A stretch of DNA of 64,000 bases from an uncultured Selenomonadaceae bacterium. GTDB taxonomy: Bacteria > Bacillota > Negativicutes > Selenomonadales > Selenomonadaceae. This document shows, piece by piece, positions 1-9,106 of this stretch (positions within the stretch are counted from its first letter, which is position 1; every line of letters starts with the position of its first letter). Location: NCBI GenBank assembly GCA_905235685.1, contig CAJOMO010000017.1:1-64000 (forward strand). Reading direction: 5' to 3'. The position numbers were made by a program, and so were the translations under genes. The notes below the pieces were generated by a model. It did no database searches. It was not told the origin of the DNA and was given only the letters and a program-made list of their open reading frames with translations.

Positions 1-654
1 ATCATTGACGAAGCTGTCCATTTTCCAATCGCGCCGACTGCCGCAAATGTCCACGAAGTTTGACAGAATTTTTTTGCCCTCGACAGTGTGCAAAACTTCG
101 GGGTGAAATTGAACCGCAAATAATTTTCGCGCAGGACTTTCAGCCGCCGCCACGGGGCAATTTTCGCTCGCCGCCGTCGCAGTAAAATTTTCCGGCAAAT
201 CAAAAATGCGGTCGGTGTGGCTCATCCAGACGATTGTATTTTTTTCAACGCCGCTGAAAAGTTTCGACTCGCCGCGAATTTTAATTTCAGTCTTGCCGTA
301 TTCGCTAACTTCAGATTTTTTAACCGCGCCGCCCAAAACGTGAACCATAGCCTGCGCGCCGTAACAAATGCCCAAAATCGGCACGCCCAAATTAAAAAGT
401 TCAACCGGCGGCAAACTGGAATTTTTTTCGTAAACGCTTTGAGGTCCGCCAGTCAAAATTATTCCTTCCGGTTTCAAAGCCTTAATCGCCGAAAAATTTA
501 TCGCCGTGCCTAAGCCGCTTTTAACATTTTTATCAGCTGCAGCCGCGCCGTCCGTCAGCGTGTGAACTTCGCAATAAACATTGTTTTCGCGCACGCGCCG
601 CGCGATAAGCTGATTATATTGCCCGCCGAAATCCAATACTAAAATCAAATCCAT
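1..654 (-). CDS. guaA: GMP synthase (glutamine-hydrolysing), N-terminal part, truncated by window edge
   Basis: GuaA converts XMP to GMP using ammonia released from glutamine. Only the class I glutamine amidotransferase domain is in the window; the ATP-pyrophosphatase domain lies beyond base 1. The reading frame is open over all 218 codons. Visible motifs are the N-terminal LVLDFGGQYNQLIARR, the nucleophile elbow PILGICYGAQ with the catalytic Cys, and the late VQFHPEV with the catalytic His. The ATG at 654 directly abuts its GAGGTG Shine-Dalgarno. The TTG two codons later (648) is better spaced, and starting there gives a protein beginning at ILVLDFGGQY, as in other GuaA proteins. The identification is secure and the start is uncertain by two codons. 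Confidence 0.93.
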   Translation of the reverse strand, partial: MDLILVLDFGGQYNQLIARRVRENNVYCEVHTLTDGAAAADKNVKSGLGTAINFSAIKALKPEGIILTGGPQSVYEKNSSLPPVELFNLGVPILGICYGAQAMVHVLGGAVKKSEVSEYGKTEIKIRGESKLFSGVEKNTIVWMSHTDRIFDLPENFTATAASENCPVAAAESPARKLFAVQFHPEVLHTVEGKKILSNFVDICGSRRDWKMDSFVND

Positions 655-687
655 CACCTCTGGCGTTAAATTCGCAGTGCCGAAAAA

Positions 688-1380
688 TTATCCTGCCATT
701 TTCGGTTTGAGTTGTTCAGCCTTCGCAAAATCCGCTTCAGCCATCGCCCGATAACAATTGGCGCGGTCGCTGTACACGGCAAAATTATTCGGATTAATTT
801 TGAGAGCCTTGTTGAAATTTCTCAGCGCCTGTTTGTAATTTTTCAAGTAAAAATAGGACAGCCCGCGGTTTTTGTAAGCCCATTCAAATTTCGGATTTAA
901 TTCAATCGCCTTGTCGAAATTTTTTATCGCCGCGTCGTAATTCCGGCTCGCGTTGTAAATAAAGCCCAAAAAATGATACGAATTAAAATCTCGCGGGTTA
1001 ATTTCAATGGCGGTGTTCAAATCGGCAATGGCGGAATCAAAATTTTTCAAATGAAAATACGTGCGCCCGCGGCTGTTATAAATTTTTTCGTCATTCGGAT
1101 TCAGTGCGGCGGCGCGGTTTAAATCGGTGAGCGCCTTCTCAAAATTTTTCAGCTCAAGGTAAGACGTGCCGCGCCCGAAATAACTTTGATAATCGTTCGG
1201 ATTTAATTCCATCGCTTGAGTAAAAATTTCGACTGCGCCGTTAAAATTTTGGCTGTAAAAAAGTTTCCACGCCTCAGAAATTTTTTGATCGTACGAAGAA
1301 TTTGCCTGGACTTGAGAAACAAGGACGCTCCCGAATACGAAAACTGCGGCTAAAATTGCCGAAAAAATTTTCTTGCCCAT
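688..1380 (-). CDS. Exported tetratricopeptide-repeat protein
   Basis: The 230-residue protein begins with a Sec signal peptide (positive MGKK, hydrophobic core, likely cut after VQA near residue 26). The rest is almost entirely about five consecutive 34-residue TPR units, each with the A/G-Y-F ... A-L-N-P-N pattern (ALELNPNDYQSYFGRG, ALNPNDEKIYNSRG and similar). TPR solenoids bind other proteins; nothing here names a partner. It lies 12 bp downstream of an exported MBL-fold protein on the same strand, so the two are probably co-transcribed and both act outside the cytoplasmic membrane. The role is unknown. Confidence 0.8.
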   Translation of the reverse strand: MGKKIFSAILAAVFVFGSVLVSQVQANSSYDQKISEAWKLFYSQNFNGAVEIFTQAMELNPNDYQSYFGRGTSYLELKNFEKALTDLNRAAALNPNDEKIYNSRGRTYFHLKNFDSAIADLNTAIEINPRDFNSYHFLGFIYNASRNYDAAIKNFDKAIELNPKFEWAYKNRGLSYFYLKNYKQALRNFNKALKINPNNFAVYSDRANCYRAMAEADFAKAEQLKPKMAG

Positions 1381-1392
1381 AAAAACACTCCA

Positions 1393-2322
1393 TTAAAATA
1401 AAAAGCCGGCGGTCATTTCCAAATAATTCGCGCCTTGATAATCCGGAAAAGCATTTTTCACGGCGGAGATAAATTCAGATTTGTTTCTGCAAGTCTCCGC
1501 TAATTTCTTGATGGTTTGAAGATACTCAATTTTCTGCGCGACGGCGGCTTGACCTTCGGGCGGATAATGGCTCGTCAAAATGAGCGTGTAACCTTTGTCT
1601 TGATAATTTTTCAAATCGGCAATTTCCGCGGTAATGTAGTCAAGGCTCGGCAAAATATTATGGACGTTCGAGCCCATCATATGACGGTAAACCGAATTAA
1701 TCGCGGGAATTTCAATTGCGTAATTTCCTTCGGCGTCGGGCGTGGGCAAAATTTTAAATTCCATACCGGCAAGCTTGATTGTCTGTCCAACGCGAATAAC
1801 GGACGCGTTTTCGGGCAAATCGCCGGCAACTTTATCAGCGCCGAAACCCTGAATAAAATTCTGCGTCAAAGCATAAACTCCGCCGCCCTCTTGCCAACTT
1901 GCCAACGCGCCGGCTGTTGCATAAATTTTAGCGTCGCCGTCGAACATACTGTAGCCGTTCGGGTGGTAGGAAAGTAACTGCGCGACCAGCGGCTTATCCA
2001 ATTTTTTAAGATATTTGTTAAATTCAGCAACATTTGCCCGCATGGCGCCGGATTCGATTAAAACAAGCCCATCTTTGGATTCGAGCGCGTAAAATTCGTC
2101 GCTCAAAGCGTCGTTCGTATTGTAAGCGTGAAGTTTGATTTTCCCGAATTTGTAAACCGTGACCGTGCCGAGTTCCAGCTTTTTAACTTTGCCTTTGGGA
2201 ACGTCGAATTTAGCCTTTGCCTCTGCCACAATCGGCTTTGAAATAATTGGATTGTCGACCGGCGCGAATGCCGGTACTGCGAACGCCGCCGCCAGTGCCA
2301 GGGGAATAATTTTTTTGAACAT
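1393..2322 (-). CDS. Exported metallo-beta-lactamase-fold protein, metal site degenerate
   Basis: The 309-residue protein has a signal peptide (MFKKIIPLALAAAFAVPAFA). The body resembles MBL-superfamily hydrolases: an early strand pair ending in DGLVLIESGA, then a strand-loop LLSYHPNGYSMFDG where the usual HxHxDH metal motif would be, and a late LILTSHYPPEG strand. Only isolated His residues remain in the place of the canonical zinc ligands, so a catalytic metallo-hydrolase is doubtful; it may be a binding protein. It precedes the TPR protein gene by 12 bp. GGAGGAATTT gives a good ribosome site for the ATG. Confidence 0.65.
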   Translation of the reverse strand: MFKKIIPLALAAAFAVPAFAPVDNPIISKPIVAEAKAKFDVPKGKVKKLELGTVTVYKFGKIKLHAYNTNDALSDEFYALESKDGLVLIESGAMRANVAEFNKYLKKLDKPLVAQLLSYHPNGYSMFDGDAKIYATAGALASWQEGGGVYALTQNFIQGFGADKVAGDLPENASVIRVGQTIKLAGMEFKILPTPDAEGNYAIEIPAINSVYRHMMGSNVHNILPSLDYITAEIADLKNYQDKGYTLILTSHYPPEGQAAVAQKIEYLQTIKKLAETCRNKSEFISAVKNAFPDYQGANYLEMTAGFLF

Positions 2323-2377
2323 GGTAAATTCCTCCTAAAAAAATACGCGGTTTGAATTACCGCGCAAAAATCAAAAT

Positions 2378-3763
2378 TTATTCGACTTCTTTAAGCCAGG
2401 CGCGCGCCTCGACAATTTGCATTTTAACCTGTTCGGTCGAAGTGCCGCCAAATGAATTGCGATTGTTGACGCAAGTCTCCGGCTTAATCGCCGCGTGAAT
2501 ATCAGCGTCAAATTTATCGCTGAAATTTTTAAATTCGTCGAGCGTCAAATCTTTCAAATAAATTCCGCGCTCAATGCAATGGTGTACAAGTTTGCCGGAA
2601 ATTTCGTGCGCCTGCCGGAATGGAACGCCTTTTTTGACAAGATAATCGGCTAAATCCGTCGCGTTGGAAAAATCTTCCTCGACAGCGCGCCGCATATTTT
2701 CAGCCTTAATCTTCATACCGGCAACAATCTGCGCGAAAACCGCCAGAGAAAATTTCACCGTGTCAATGGCGTCAAATAAGCCTTCCTTGTCTTCCTGCAA
2801 ATCCTTATTGTAAGCCAGCGGCAGAGCCTTAACCGTCATAAGCATCGCCGTCAAATGACCGATAACGCGCCCCGTCTTGCCACGAATCAGCTCCGGCACG
2901 TCGGGATTTTTTTTCTGCGGCATCATCGAAGAACCGGTACAATGCGCGTCGTCCAATTCGACAAAATTAAATTCGCGGCTGCACCACAAAATAATTTCTT
3001 CGCTGAAACGCGAAAGGTGAACCATCAAAATCGACGCCGCCGATAAAAATTCCAGAATATAATCTCTGTCAGAAACCGCGTCCAGGCTGTTCAAATAAAT
3101 CGCGTCGAAGTCAAGCTCATTGGCAACGAATTTTCTATCAATCGGCAAAGTCGTACCGGCAAGCGCGCCCGCTCCCAAAGGCATTATATCCGCGCGGTCG
3201 TAAACGCCGCAAAATCTGTCACTGTCGCGTTGCAACATTTCAAAATACGCCAGCAAATGATGCGAAAACAAAATCGGCTGTGCGCGCTGCAAATGCGTGT
3301 AGCCAGGCATTATCACGCTCAAATTTTTTTCCGCCGCGTCAATCAGCGCCTTTTGCATTTCGATTATCAGCCGCTGAATTTCCTCAACCTGCCGCCGAAC
3401 GTACATATGCATATCCAGCGCTACTTGATCGTTACGACTTCGCGCAGTGTGCAAACGCCCGCCCGCGTCGCCGATATCGTCAGTAAGCGCCTTTTCGATG
3501 TTCATATGAATATCTTCAAGTTCCGCGCTGAATTTAAATTCACCCGCCTCAATCTGCGCGAGAATTTTTTTCAAACCGGCAGTAATTTTTTGCAAATCGT
3601 CGGCAGAAATAATTCCGCATTTGGCAAGCATTTTCGCATGGGCAATAGAGCCGGCAATATCTTCGCGGTAAAGCCGCTTGTCAAAATTTATCGACGCTTG
3701 AAAATCGTTAATCATTTCGTCGGTAGATTTTTCGAAGCGCCCGCCCCAAAGTTTTTCGCTCAT
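2378..3763 (-). CDS. argH: Argininosuccinate lyase
   Basis: ArgH splits argininosuccinate into arginine and fumarate, the last step of arginine synthesis. The 461-residue length is normal for the family. The fumarase/aspartase superfamily signature [11 protein letters not shown] is present, as are the N-terminal LWGGRF and the [10 protein letters not shown] segment. The ATG overlaps the argG stop codon by four bases (ATGA), so the two are translationally coupled. It lies at the 3' end of the argG-argH operon. Confidence 0.98.
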   Translation of the reverse strand: MSEKLWGGRFEKSTDEMINDFQASINFDKRLYREDIAGSIAHAKMLAKCGIISADDLQKITAGLKKILAQIEAGEFKFSAELEDIHMNIEKALTDDIGDAGGRLHTARSRNDQVALDMHMYVRRQVEEIQRLIIEMQKALIDAAEKNLSVIMPGYTHLQRAQPILFSHHLLAYFEMLQRDSDRFCGVYDRADIMPLGAGALAGTTLPIDRKFVANELDFDAIYLNSLDAVSDRDYILEFLSAASILMVHLSRFSEEIILWCSREFNFVELDDAHCTGSSMMPQKKNPDVPELIRGKTGRVIGHLTAMLMTVKALPLAYNKDLQEDKEGLFDAIDTVKFSLAVFAQIVAGMKIKAENMRRAVEEDFSNATDLADYLVKKGVPFRQAHEISGKLVHHCIERGIYLKDLTLDEFKNFSDKFDADIHAAIKPETCVNNRNSFGGTSTEQVKMQIVEARAWLKEVE

Positions 3764-4965
3764 TTCTTGTTCACCAGCGCGCGAACTTTCAGCGGCAAAC
3801 CAAACAAATTGATAAAGCCCGTGGCGTCCGCCTGATTATAAACGTCGTCGTGTTCGAACGTCACAAATTCTTGACTGTAAAGCGAATTAGGCGATTTAGA
3901 GCCCGCGGAAATGATATTGCCCTTGTACAGTTTCAATTTGACAGTGCCGGTAACCGTCTTCTGCGTTTCGTCGACAAACGCCGCCAACGCCTCGCGCAGG
4001 GGCGCAAACCACATACCGTCATAAACCAATTCGCCGTACTTGATACCAACGTGCTGCTTGAAATGGAAAGTTGCGCGGTCAAGGCAAAGATATTCCAATT
4101 CGCGGTGAGCGTAATACAAAATCGAACCGGCAGGATTTTCATAAACGCCGCGGCTCTTCATACCGACAAGGCGATTTTCGCAAATATCAACAATACCGAT
4201 ACCATTGCGCGCGCCAATTTCATTCAGCTCAGTTACGAGCGTGACAGAATCTTTTTTGACGCCATTAATCGCAACCGGCACGCCCGCCTCAAAATCAATG
4301 GAAATTTCTTCGGGCTTATCGGGCGCGTCTTCCGGCGCTTTGGAAATTAAAAACATTGAATTATTCGGCGCGTTCCACGGGTCTTCCAAATCCGAGCCTT
4401 CGTGCGACAAATGCCAAATATTTCTGTCCATGCTGTATTTTTTATTTTCGGTGGCAATGGGGATATCGTGAGCCTTAGCGTATTCAATTTCGGATTCGCG
4501 GCTGTCCAGTTCCCATTCACGCCACGGCGCAATTATTTTCAATTCGGGGGCAAGCGCTTTAACCGTCAATTCGAAACGAACTTGATCATTGCCCTTGCCG
4601 GTCGCCCCGTGAGCAATGGCCTCCGCGCCTTCAGCCTTCGCAATTTCTACCAATTTTTTCGCGATAATCGGACGCGCAAAACTCGTTCCCAGCAAATATT
4701 TTTCTTCGTAAACAGCGCCGGCTTTGAGCGTCGGGAAAATATAATTCTCGATAAAATCTTTGGTTAAATCTTCGATGAAAACTTTGGACGCGCCGGACTT
4801 CAAAGCTTTGTCGTGAACAACGTTAAGCTCGTCGCCCTGCCCAACGTCCGCGCAAACCGCGATAACTTCGCAGCCGTAATTTTCCTTCAGCCACGGAATT
4901 ATTACCGAAGTATCCAGTCCGCCGGAATACGCCAGCACTACTTTTTGAATTTTGTCTTTCGCCAT
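3760..4965 (-). CDS. argG: Argininosuccinate synthase
   Basis: ArgG joins citrulline and aspartate with ATP to make argininosuccinate. The ATP-pyrophosphatase P-loop [13 protein letters not shown] is at residues 9-21, followed by the typical [14 protein letters not shown] segment. The frame stays open upstream, but GGAGGTAATTTAC sits directly before the ATG at 4965, giving MAKDKIQK as the N-terminus and 401 residues. The gene is coupled to argH by a 4-bp overlap and read from the promoter at 4997-5025. Confidence 0.98.
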   Translation of the reverse strand: MAKDKIQKVVLAYSGGLDTSVIIPWLKENYGCEVIAVCADVGQGDELNVVHDKALKSGASKVFIEDLTKDFIENYIFPTLKAGAVYEEKYLLGTSFARPIIAKKLVEIAKAEGAEAIAHGATGKGNDQVRFELTVKALAPELKIIAPWREWELDSRESEIEYAKAHDIPIATENKKYSMDRNIWHLSHEGSDLEDPWNAPNNSMFLISKAPEDAPDKPEEISIDFEAGVPVAINGVKKDSVTLVTELNEIGARNGIGIVDICENRLVGMKSRGVYENPAGSILYYAHRELEYLCLDRATFHFKQHVGIKYGELVYDGMWFAPLREALAAFVDETQKTVTGTVKLKLYKGNIISAGSKSPNSLYSQEFVTFEHDDVYNQADATGFINLFGLPLKVRALVNKK

Positions 4966-4996
4966 GTAAATTACCTCCAATCAATTAACGGCAAAT

Positions 4997-5025
4997 AGTT
5001 TAGCAGAAAAATTTTGGCGCGTCAA
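4997..5025 (-). promoter_or_regulatory. Sigma-A type promoter of argGH
   Basis: On the minus strand TTGACG and TAAACT are separated by 17 bp, about 30 bp upstream of the argG ATG. No arginine-repressor operator pair was recognised. Confidence 0.6.
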
Positions 5026-5050
5026 TTTCAAATAAAAAAAGCCGCCCCAC

Positions 5051-5208
5051 CAAAAAAAGAGGCGCGCACGGACGCGCGCCCCGAACTCCTGCCCGCGCCC
5101 CTGCGTGGCTTGCGCAGCAAGGCATGCTCTTTAGTATGAGCTGGAAGCGAATTTCATAGCGCGGGCTAGCTTTCTTTGCTACTTTCTTTGGCAATGAAAA
5201 GAAAGTAG
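5051..5208 (-). repeat. Tripartite hairpin element R1 (long form)
   Basis: In its own 5'-3' direction (minus strand) it runs P hairpin (5179-5208, CTACTTTCTTT ... AAAGAAAGTAG), linker GCAAAGAAAG, M hairpin with outer arms GCCCGCGC (5159-5166) and GCGCGGGC (5091-5098), then H hairpin GGCGCGCGTCCGTGCGCGCC (5061-5080) followed by a T-rich run. Inside M it carries an extra palindromic module of about 36 bp (5100-5136), found elsewhere only in R2. It begins 7 bp after the stop codon of the MmeI-like gene, and H plus its T-run probably terminates that transcript. Confidence 0.85.
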
Positions 5209-5215
5209 ATAACAA

Positions 5216-7984
5216 TCACTTAGTTAACTCCACATACATTTTGAAAAGTTCGCCGACGATTTCGGGCTCGGTCATTTTTGCGCTGAAACCGTACGCTCGC
5301 ATAACCGCCGCGTCATTGGCTTTGTGCGCCGCCCGTAAATCTTTTGGCATCGTCAATTCGTTGTACAAATCCGCCAAGGTTGCCTCGGGATATTTCGCTC
5401 GCACGTCTAAGATATTTTGCGCCGCAGCTTCGATTGCGGCTTTTTGTTTGCCGCTGGGACTGCACCACGGAAAATTATTATACACAATCGTATTGGAATA
5501 GCGATACCGATTTTCAAGCCGCCCGCACACCGCACGCATCCACGCCATATGTACCGAACTTGTCAACATGCCAAAATGATAAATTGTAGCATTCGGGAGA
5601 AACTGAACAGCGTCACTAACAATAATATCTGGCGTCATAAAACCCATTGGAATATAATTTCGTTTTTCAGAACTAACACGCGGAATAACAATATAATCTG
5701 TGGTTGGTTGTCTAATTGTTTGAAAAAGCGCCGGAGTATCAGCAATTTTACGAGTGGCGACGGCTTTACTTTTTAAACGAAAAGCTTTGACGGCTTGCAC
5801 GCGCTTCATAACCAGTTTCATCTTTAGAAGTTCATTCGGCGGACAATCGACCAGCCATAAGCAATACCGCATTTTGTTTTTAAGAAATTCTTCAGCGCCC
5901 ATATAACGCTTAATATATTTCTGCGCGAGCGGCTCGGCTTTAATAAATTCGTCATAATCAGCGGCTTCGATAATTAAATTTCCGTCGTCAGTCGGACCAC
6001 TGCCGCGTGTCATTTCCGGCGAATCGCACAGCGGCAATTTGCGCTTGACAACATAAATATTCGGCGCGTCCATAAGGTAGCCGTTGATATTTTGAGCCGT
6101 GACGCAGGAAATAATTTCTTTGGGATAGCCCTTGTTTTCGCCCTCGTCATAGCGAATAAGTTTATTTTCGTCGTCGCGCTCATATTCGACAGTGAAAATT
6201 TTTTTGGGCGCAGGATTGGGGGCGCGGCTGAAACCGATAACGACCACGTGAACTTGAGCAGAACCGGCGGCTTCGGAATACCATTTGAAAGGCTGATAGG
6301 CAAAATCAATGTGAACGCCAAGATTCGTCCAAAGCGGCGCGACCTGCTCGCCCTGGCAAATGGAATTGGTGCTGACAAATGCGGCGCGAATTTTGGTATC
6401 GTGAATAAAGTCGTCGGCTTTCTTGTACCAGCCGGTGACATAATCGAGCGCCTTAAAATCTTTGCACAGCGCGATAATTTCGTTTTTCTGCGCGGCGGTT
6501 TGCTCCTTCGTGCCCAGAAACGGCGGATTGCTGATAATGTAATTGAGATTTTGCGCGGCGATAACATTTTGCCAATCGGTGGTGAGCGCGTTGGTTCTGT
6601 GAATATTGGCGTAAGATTTGAGCGGAAAAACTTCAAGCTTTTTGTGAATAATCTCGGCAGTTTCCTGGAGCATTTTAATTTCGCTAATCCAAAGCGCGAC
6701 CTGCGCGACTTTCACGGCGAAATCGTCAATCTCGATGCCGTAAAATTGGCGAATAGAAACTTTAACCGGATTAAGAATATCGCCAAGAATAATTTGCCCG
6801 TCGCCGTAAATGATTTTCAGCACTTCATTTTCCAATTTGCGCAGTTGAATATAAGATTCGGTTAAAAAGTTGCCGCTGCCGCAGGCGGGGTCAAAAACGG
6901 TAATGCTGGCGAGTTTGTCCTGGAATTTGACGAGCGCCTTTTTGTCAGTTTTGATTTTGTTAAATTCTGCGCGGAGGTCGTCGAGAAACAGCGGATTGAG
7001 AATCTTGTGGATATTGCGGGTGGAAGTGTAATGCATACCGCCGCCGCGGCGAACAGTTTCGCTTTTAATGGTAGATTCAAAAACCGCGCCAAAAATCGTG
7101 GGCGAAATATCCTTCCAGTGAAAAGGTATCACTTCTCGCAAAAGAATATCGCGGGTGGCTGGCGTGATTTTAGGAATTTCAAGATTTTCTTCGTCGAATA
7201 AGCCGCCGTTGACGTACGGGAACAGATTAAGTTTATCTTCGTAAGGGTCGCGCAGATTTTGGGGCGTGTTGAGATTTTTGAAAAGGTCGCGCAGTCCGCG
7301 GCGCAAATCGCCTTCCGTTTCGAGAAATTTTGTGAAGAGTTTCGTTTTGCCGAAAATGCCGACGGATTCAGCGTACATAAGAAAAACAATCAGCACGCAA
7401 AGTTTGTTGAGGCTCTTCAAAGATTCCGGATTATCGGCGTTTCTGTAATTTTTTTTGAGCGTCTCATAAAGCGTGTCAACTCTTTTAGCGACGGCGACGG
7501 ACAATTCTTCTTCGAGGCGGATATCGTGCTGATTTTTATCGATGATAAATTCGAGCATGGAAAATTTTTGTGGCAATTCGTCAAGGAGAATTTTAATGGG
7601 CGGCGTCAATTTTTCCATGTCGTAAATCAGAAATTCGCGGAAATTGCAGGTGATAATCCAGCGCGGGTGCATAGACACCGGCAGAGCATTACCGTAACGC
7701 TGAGCCTGTTCGTAGGGCGTTAAAATTGTACCGTCAGACTGTTTCGCGGCGGCTTCGAGATTTTTGTTCAAAGATTTTTGCTCAATGATAATTTTGGTGT
7801 CAATGATGAAGGCGTCGATGTAACTTTTATGTTCGAGTTTAACCGGCACTTCAAAATTAATGTAAGTTTCCGGATTATCGACGTTCAAAACATCGCGCAG
7901 GAGAGCCAGCCAAAATTTATCCGTTTCGCCCCTCTCGTAGCCGCGATTTTTCCATTCGTTTACAAATTTTTTAATATTGTCCAT
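5216..7984 (-). CDS. MmeI-like type IIL restriction-modification enzyme (fused endonuclease and N6-adenine methyltransferase)
   Basis: A single 922-residue protein, close to the 919 residues of MmeI. The N-terminal nuclease domain has the D-x(n)-E-x-K pattern in YIDAFIIDTKIIIEQKS. The central methyltransferase domain has the SAM motif FDPACGSGNFL and the adenine-methylase motif SNPPFLG. The C-terminal third should hold the target recognition domain. Enzymes of this family methylate one strand of a short asymmetric site and cut about 20 bp away, using one specificity domain for both activities. The open frame continues 61 codons upstream, but that part translates the R2 repeat and is not credible. 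The ATG at 7984 follows GGGGGTTTCTT. There is no frameshift or internal stop. The gene sits alone between sucCD and argGH, flanked by two direct copies of the hairpin element, which suggests it was acquired. Confidence 0.88.
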   Translation of the reverse strand: MDNIKKFVNEWKNRGYERGETDKFWLALLRDVLNVDNPETYINFEVPVKLEHKSYIDAFIIDTKIIIEQKSLNKNLEAAAKQSDGTILTPYEQAQRYGNALPVSMHPRWIITCNFREFLIYDMEKLTPPIKILLDELPQKFSMLEFIIDKNQHDIRLEEELSVAVAKRVDTLYETLKKNYRNADNPESLKSLNKLCVLIVFLMYAESVGIFGKTKLFTKFLETEGDLRRGLRDLFKNLNTPQNLRDPYEDKLNLFPYVNGGLFDEENLEIPKITPATRDILLREVIPFHWKDISPTIFGAVFESTIKSETVRRGGGMHYTSTRNIHKILNPLFLDDLRAEFNKIKTDKKALVKFQDKLASITVFDPACGSGNFLTESYIQLRKLENEVLKIIYGDGQIILGDILNPVKVSIRQFYGIEIDDFAVKVAQVALWISEIKMLQETAEIIHKKLEVFPLKSYANIHRTNALTTDWQNVIAAQNLNYIISNPPFLGTKEQTAAQKNEIIALCKDFKALDYVTGWYKKADDFIHDTKIRAAFVSTNSICQGEQVAPLWTNLGVHIDFAYQPFKWYSEAAGSAQVHVVVIGFSRAPNPAPKKIFTVEYERDDENKLIRYDEGENKGYPKEIISCVTAQNINGYLMDAPNIYVVKRKLPLCDSPEMTRGSGPTDDGNLIIEAADYDEFIKAEPLAQKYIKRYMGAEEFLKNKMRYCLWLVDCPPNELLKMKLVMKRVQAVKAFRLKSKAVATRKIADTPALFQTIRQPTTDYIVIPRVSSEKRNYIPMGFMTPDIIVSDAVQFLPNATIYHFGMLTSSVHMAWMRAVCGRLENRYRYSNTIVYNNFPWCSPSGKQKAAIEAAAQNILDVRAKYPEATLADLYNELTMPKDLRAAHKANDAAVMRAYGFSAKMTEPEIVGELFKMYVELTK

Positions 7985-8040
7985 AAGAAACCCCCGCGCC
8001 ATAATTACCGTAAAAAAATAACCAACAACCGAAAATAAGA

Positions 8041-8178
8041 GGCGCTCAAGGATGAGCGCCCCTGTGGCGCGTTTGCGTGGCTTGCGTAAGCAAGGCATGC
8101 TCTTTAGTATCACGTGATGTGACAATCCGCGCCACGTTTTTCTTTGCCAGGCGTTTCTTTTTCGCAAAAAGAAATGCC
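8041..8178 (-). repeat. Tripartite hairpin element R2 (long form)
   Basis: Read on the minus strand: P hairpin (8150-8178, GGCATTTCTTTTT / AAAAAGAAACGCC), linker GGCAAAGAAAAA, M with outer arms GTGGCGCG / CGCGCCAC (8128-8135 and 8064-8071) around the inner loop ATCAC, then H GGCGCTCATCCTTGAGCGCC (8041-8060) and a T-rich tail. A 38-bp extra module (8072-8109) matches the one in R1. P starts 10 bp after the sucD stop codon, so the element lies between sucD and the restriction gene. Confidence 0.85.
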
Positions 8179-8188
8179 GTCATAAACA

Positions 8189-9094
8189 TTAACAAGTATG
8201 GCAAGCGTCGTAGATACCGGCGCGTTTGAGCGTTTCAACAACAGTTTCGCCGATATGAGCAACGGTGTCAGCCACTTGGATACCAACCGCATTGAGCGCC
8301 TTGATTTTGTCAGCAGCAGTACCTTTGCCGCCGGAAATAATTGCGCCCGCGTGCCCCATACGCTTACCAGGAGGCGCTTGACGCCCCGCAATGAACGCCG
8401 TAACAGGTTTATTCGGCATATTCGCGGCAATCCATTTAGCGGCGTCTTCTTCGGCTGTACCGCCAATTTCACCAATCATTAAAACCGCAAGCGTTTCGTC
8501 GTCATTTTTGAAAAGTTCGAGCGCGTCAATAAAATCTGTGCCTTTAACAGGATCTCCGCCGATACCCAGCGAAGTTGTAATTCCGATACCCGCGTTCATC
8601 AGTTGAAAAGCTGCCTCGTAAGTCAAAGTTCCACTGCGCGAAACTAAACCGACACGCCCGCGTTTCTGCACATTGCCAGGAATAATACCGAGTTTGCATT
8701 CGCCCGTCGTCATAATGCCAGGGCAATTCGGACCAATCAGCCGCGTCTTTTTGCCTTCCATATAGCGGCGAACTTTAACCATATCTTGAACCGGAATATG
8801 CTCGGTAATGCAGACAACCAAATCTAAGCCCGCGTCAACGCCTTCCATAATCGAATCCGCCGCGAATCGCGCAGGCACATAAATAACTGAAGCAGTCGCG
8901 CCCGTCGCATTAACAGCGTCAACCACGGTATTGAAAACAGGTACGCCTTCAACGGTTTGTCCGGCTTTGCCAGGCGTCACGCCGCCCACAATTTTTGTGC
9001 CGTAAGCTATCATTTGTTTTGTGTGAAAAGTCGCCTGCTTGCCGGTTATCCCCTGCACAAGGACTTTCGTATCTTTATTAACAAGAATACCCAT
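8189..9094 (-). CDS. sucD: Succinyl-CoA ligase, alpha subunit
   Basis: With SucC it interconverts succinyl-CoA, ADP (or GDP) and phosphate with succinate, CoA and ATP (GTP). The 301-residue protein has the CoA-binding Rossmann start [18 protein letters not shown], the GPNCPGI segment and the phosphohistidine region [11 protein letters not shown]. It lies 12 bp downstream of sucC and is preceded by GAGGTGA. In anaerobes of this kind the pair commonly works in the succinate/propionate branch. Confidence 0.97.
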   Translation of the reverse strand: MGILVNKDTKVLVQGITGKQATFHTKQMIAYGTKIVGGVTPGKAGQTVEGVPVFNTVVDAVNATGATASVIYVPARFAADSIMEGVDAGLDLVVCITEHIPVQDMVKVRRYMEGKKTRLIGPNCPGIMTTGECKLGIIPGNVQKRGRVGLVSRSGTLTYEAAFQLMNAGIGITTSLGIGGDPVKGTDFIDALELFKNDDETLAVLMIGEIGGTAEEDAAKWIAANMPNKPVTAFIAGRQAPPGKRMGHAGAIISGGKGTAADKIKALNAVGIQVADTVAHIGETVVETLKRAGIYDACHTC

Positions 9095-9106
9095 AATTTT
9101 GTCACC

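Noticed and set aside
5000-5215. 71-codon open frame downstream of the MmeI-like gene
   Set aside because: It lies almost wholly in element R1; the arginine/alanine-rich translation comes from the GC-rich hairpins.
7985-8167. 61-codon upstream extension of the MmeI-like gene
   Set aside because: It translates element R2 and has no ribosome site; the ATG at 7984 gives the family length.
5051-8178. Integron-type attC sites flanking the restriction gene
   Set aside because: No integrase and no attC core-site pair were seen; the flanks are better described as members of the window-wide three-hairpin family.
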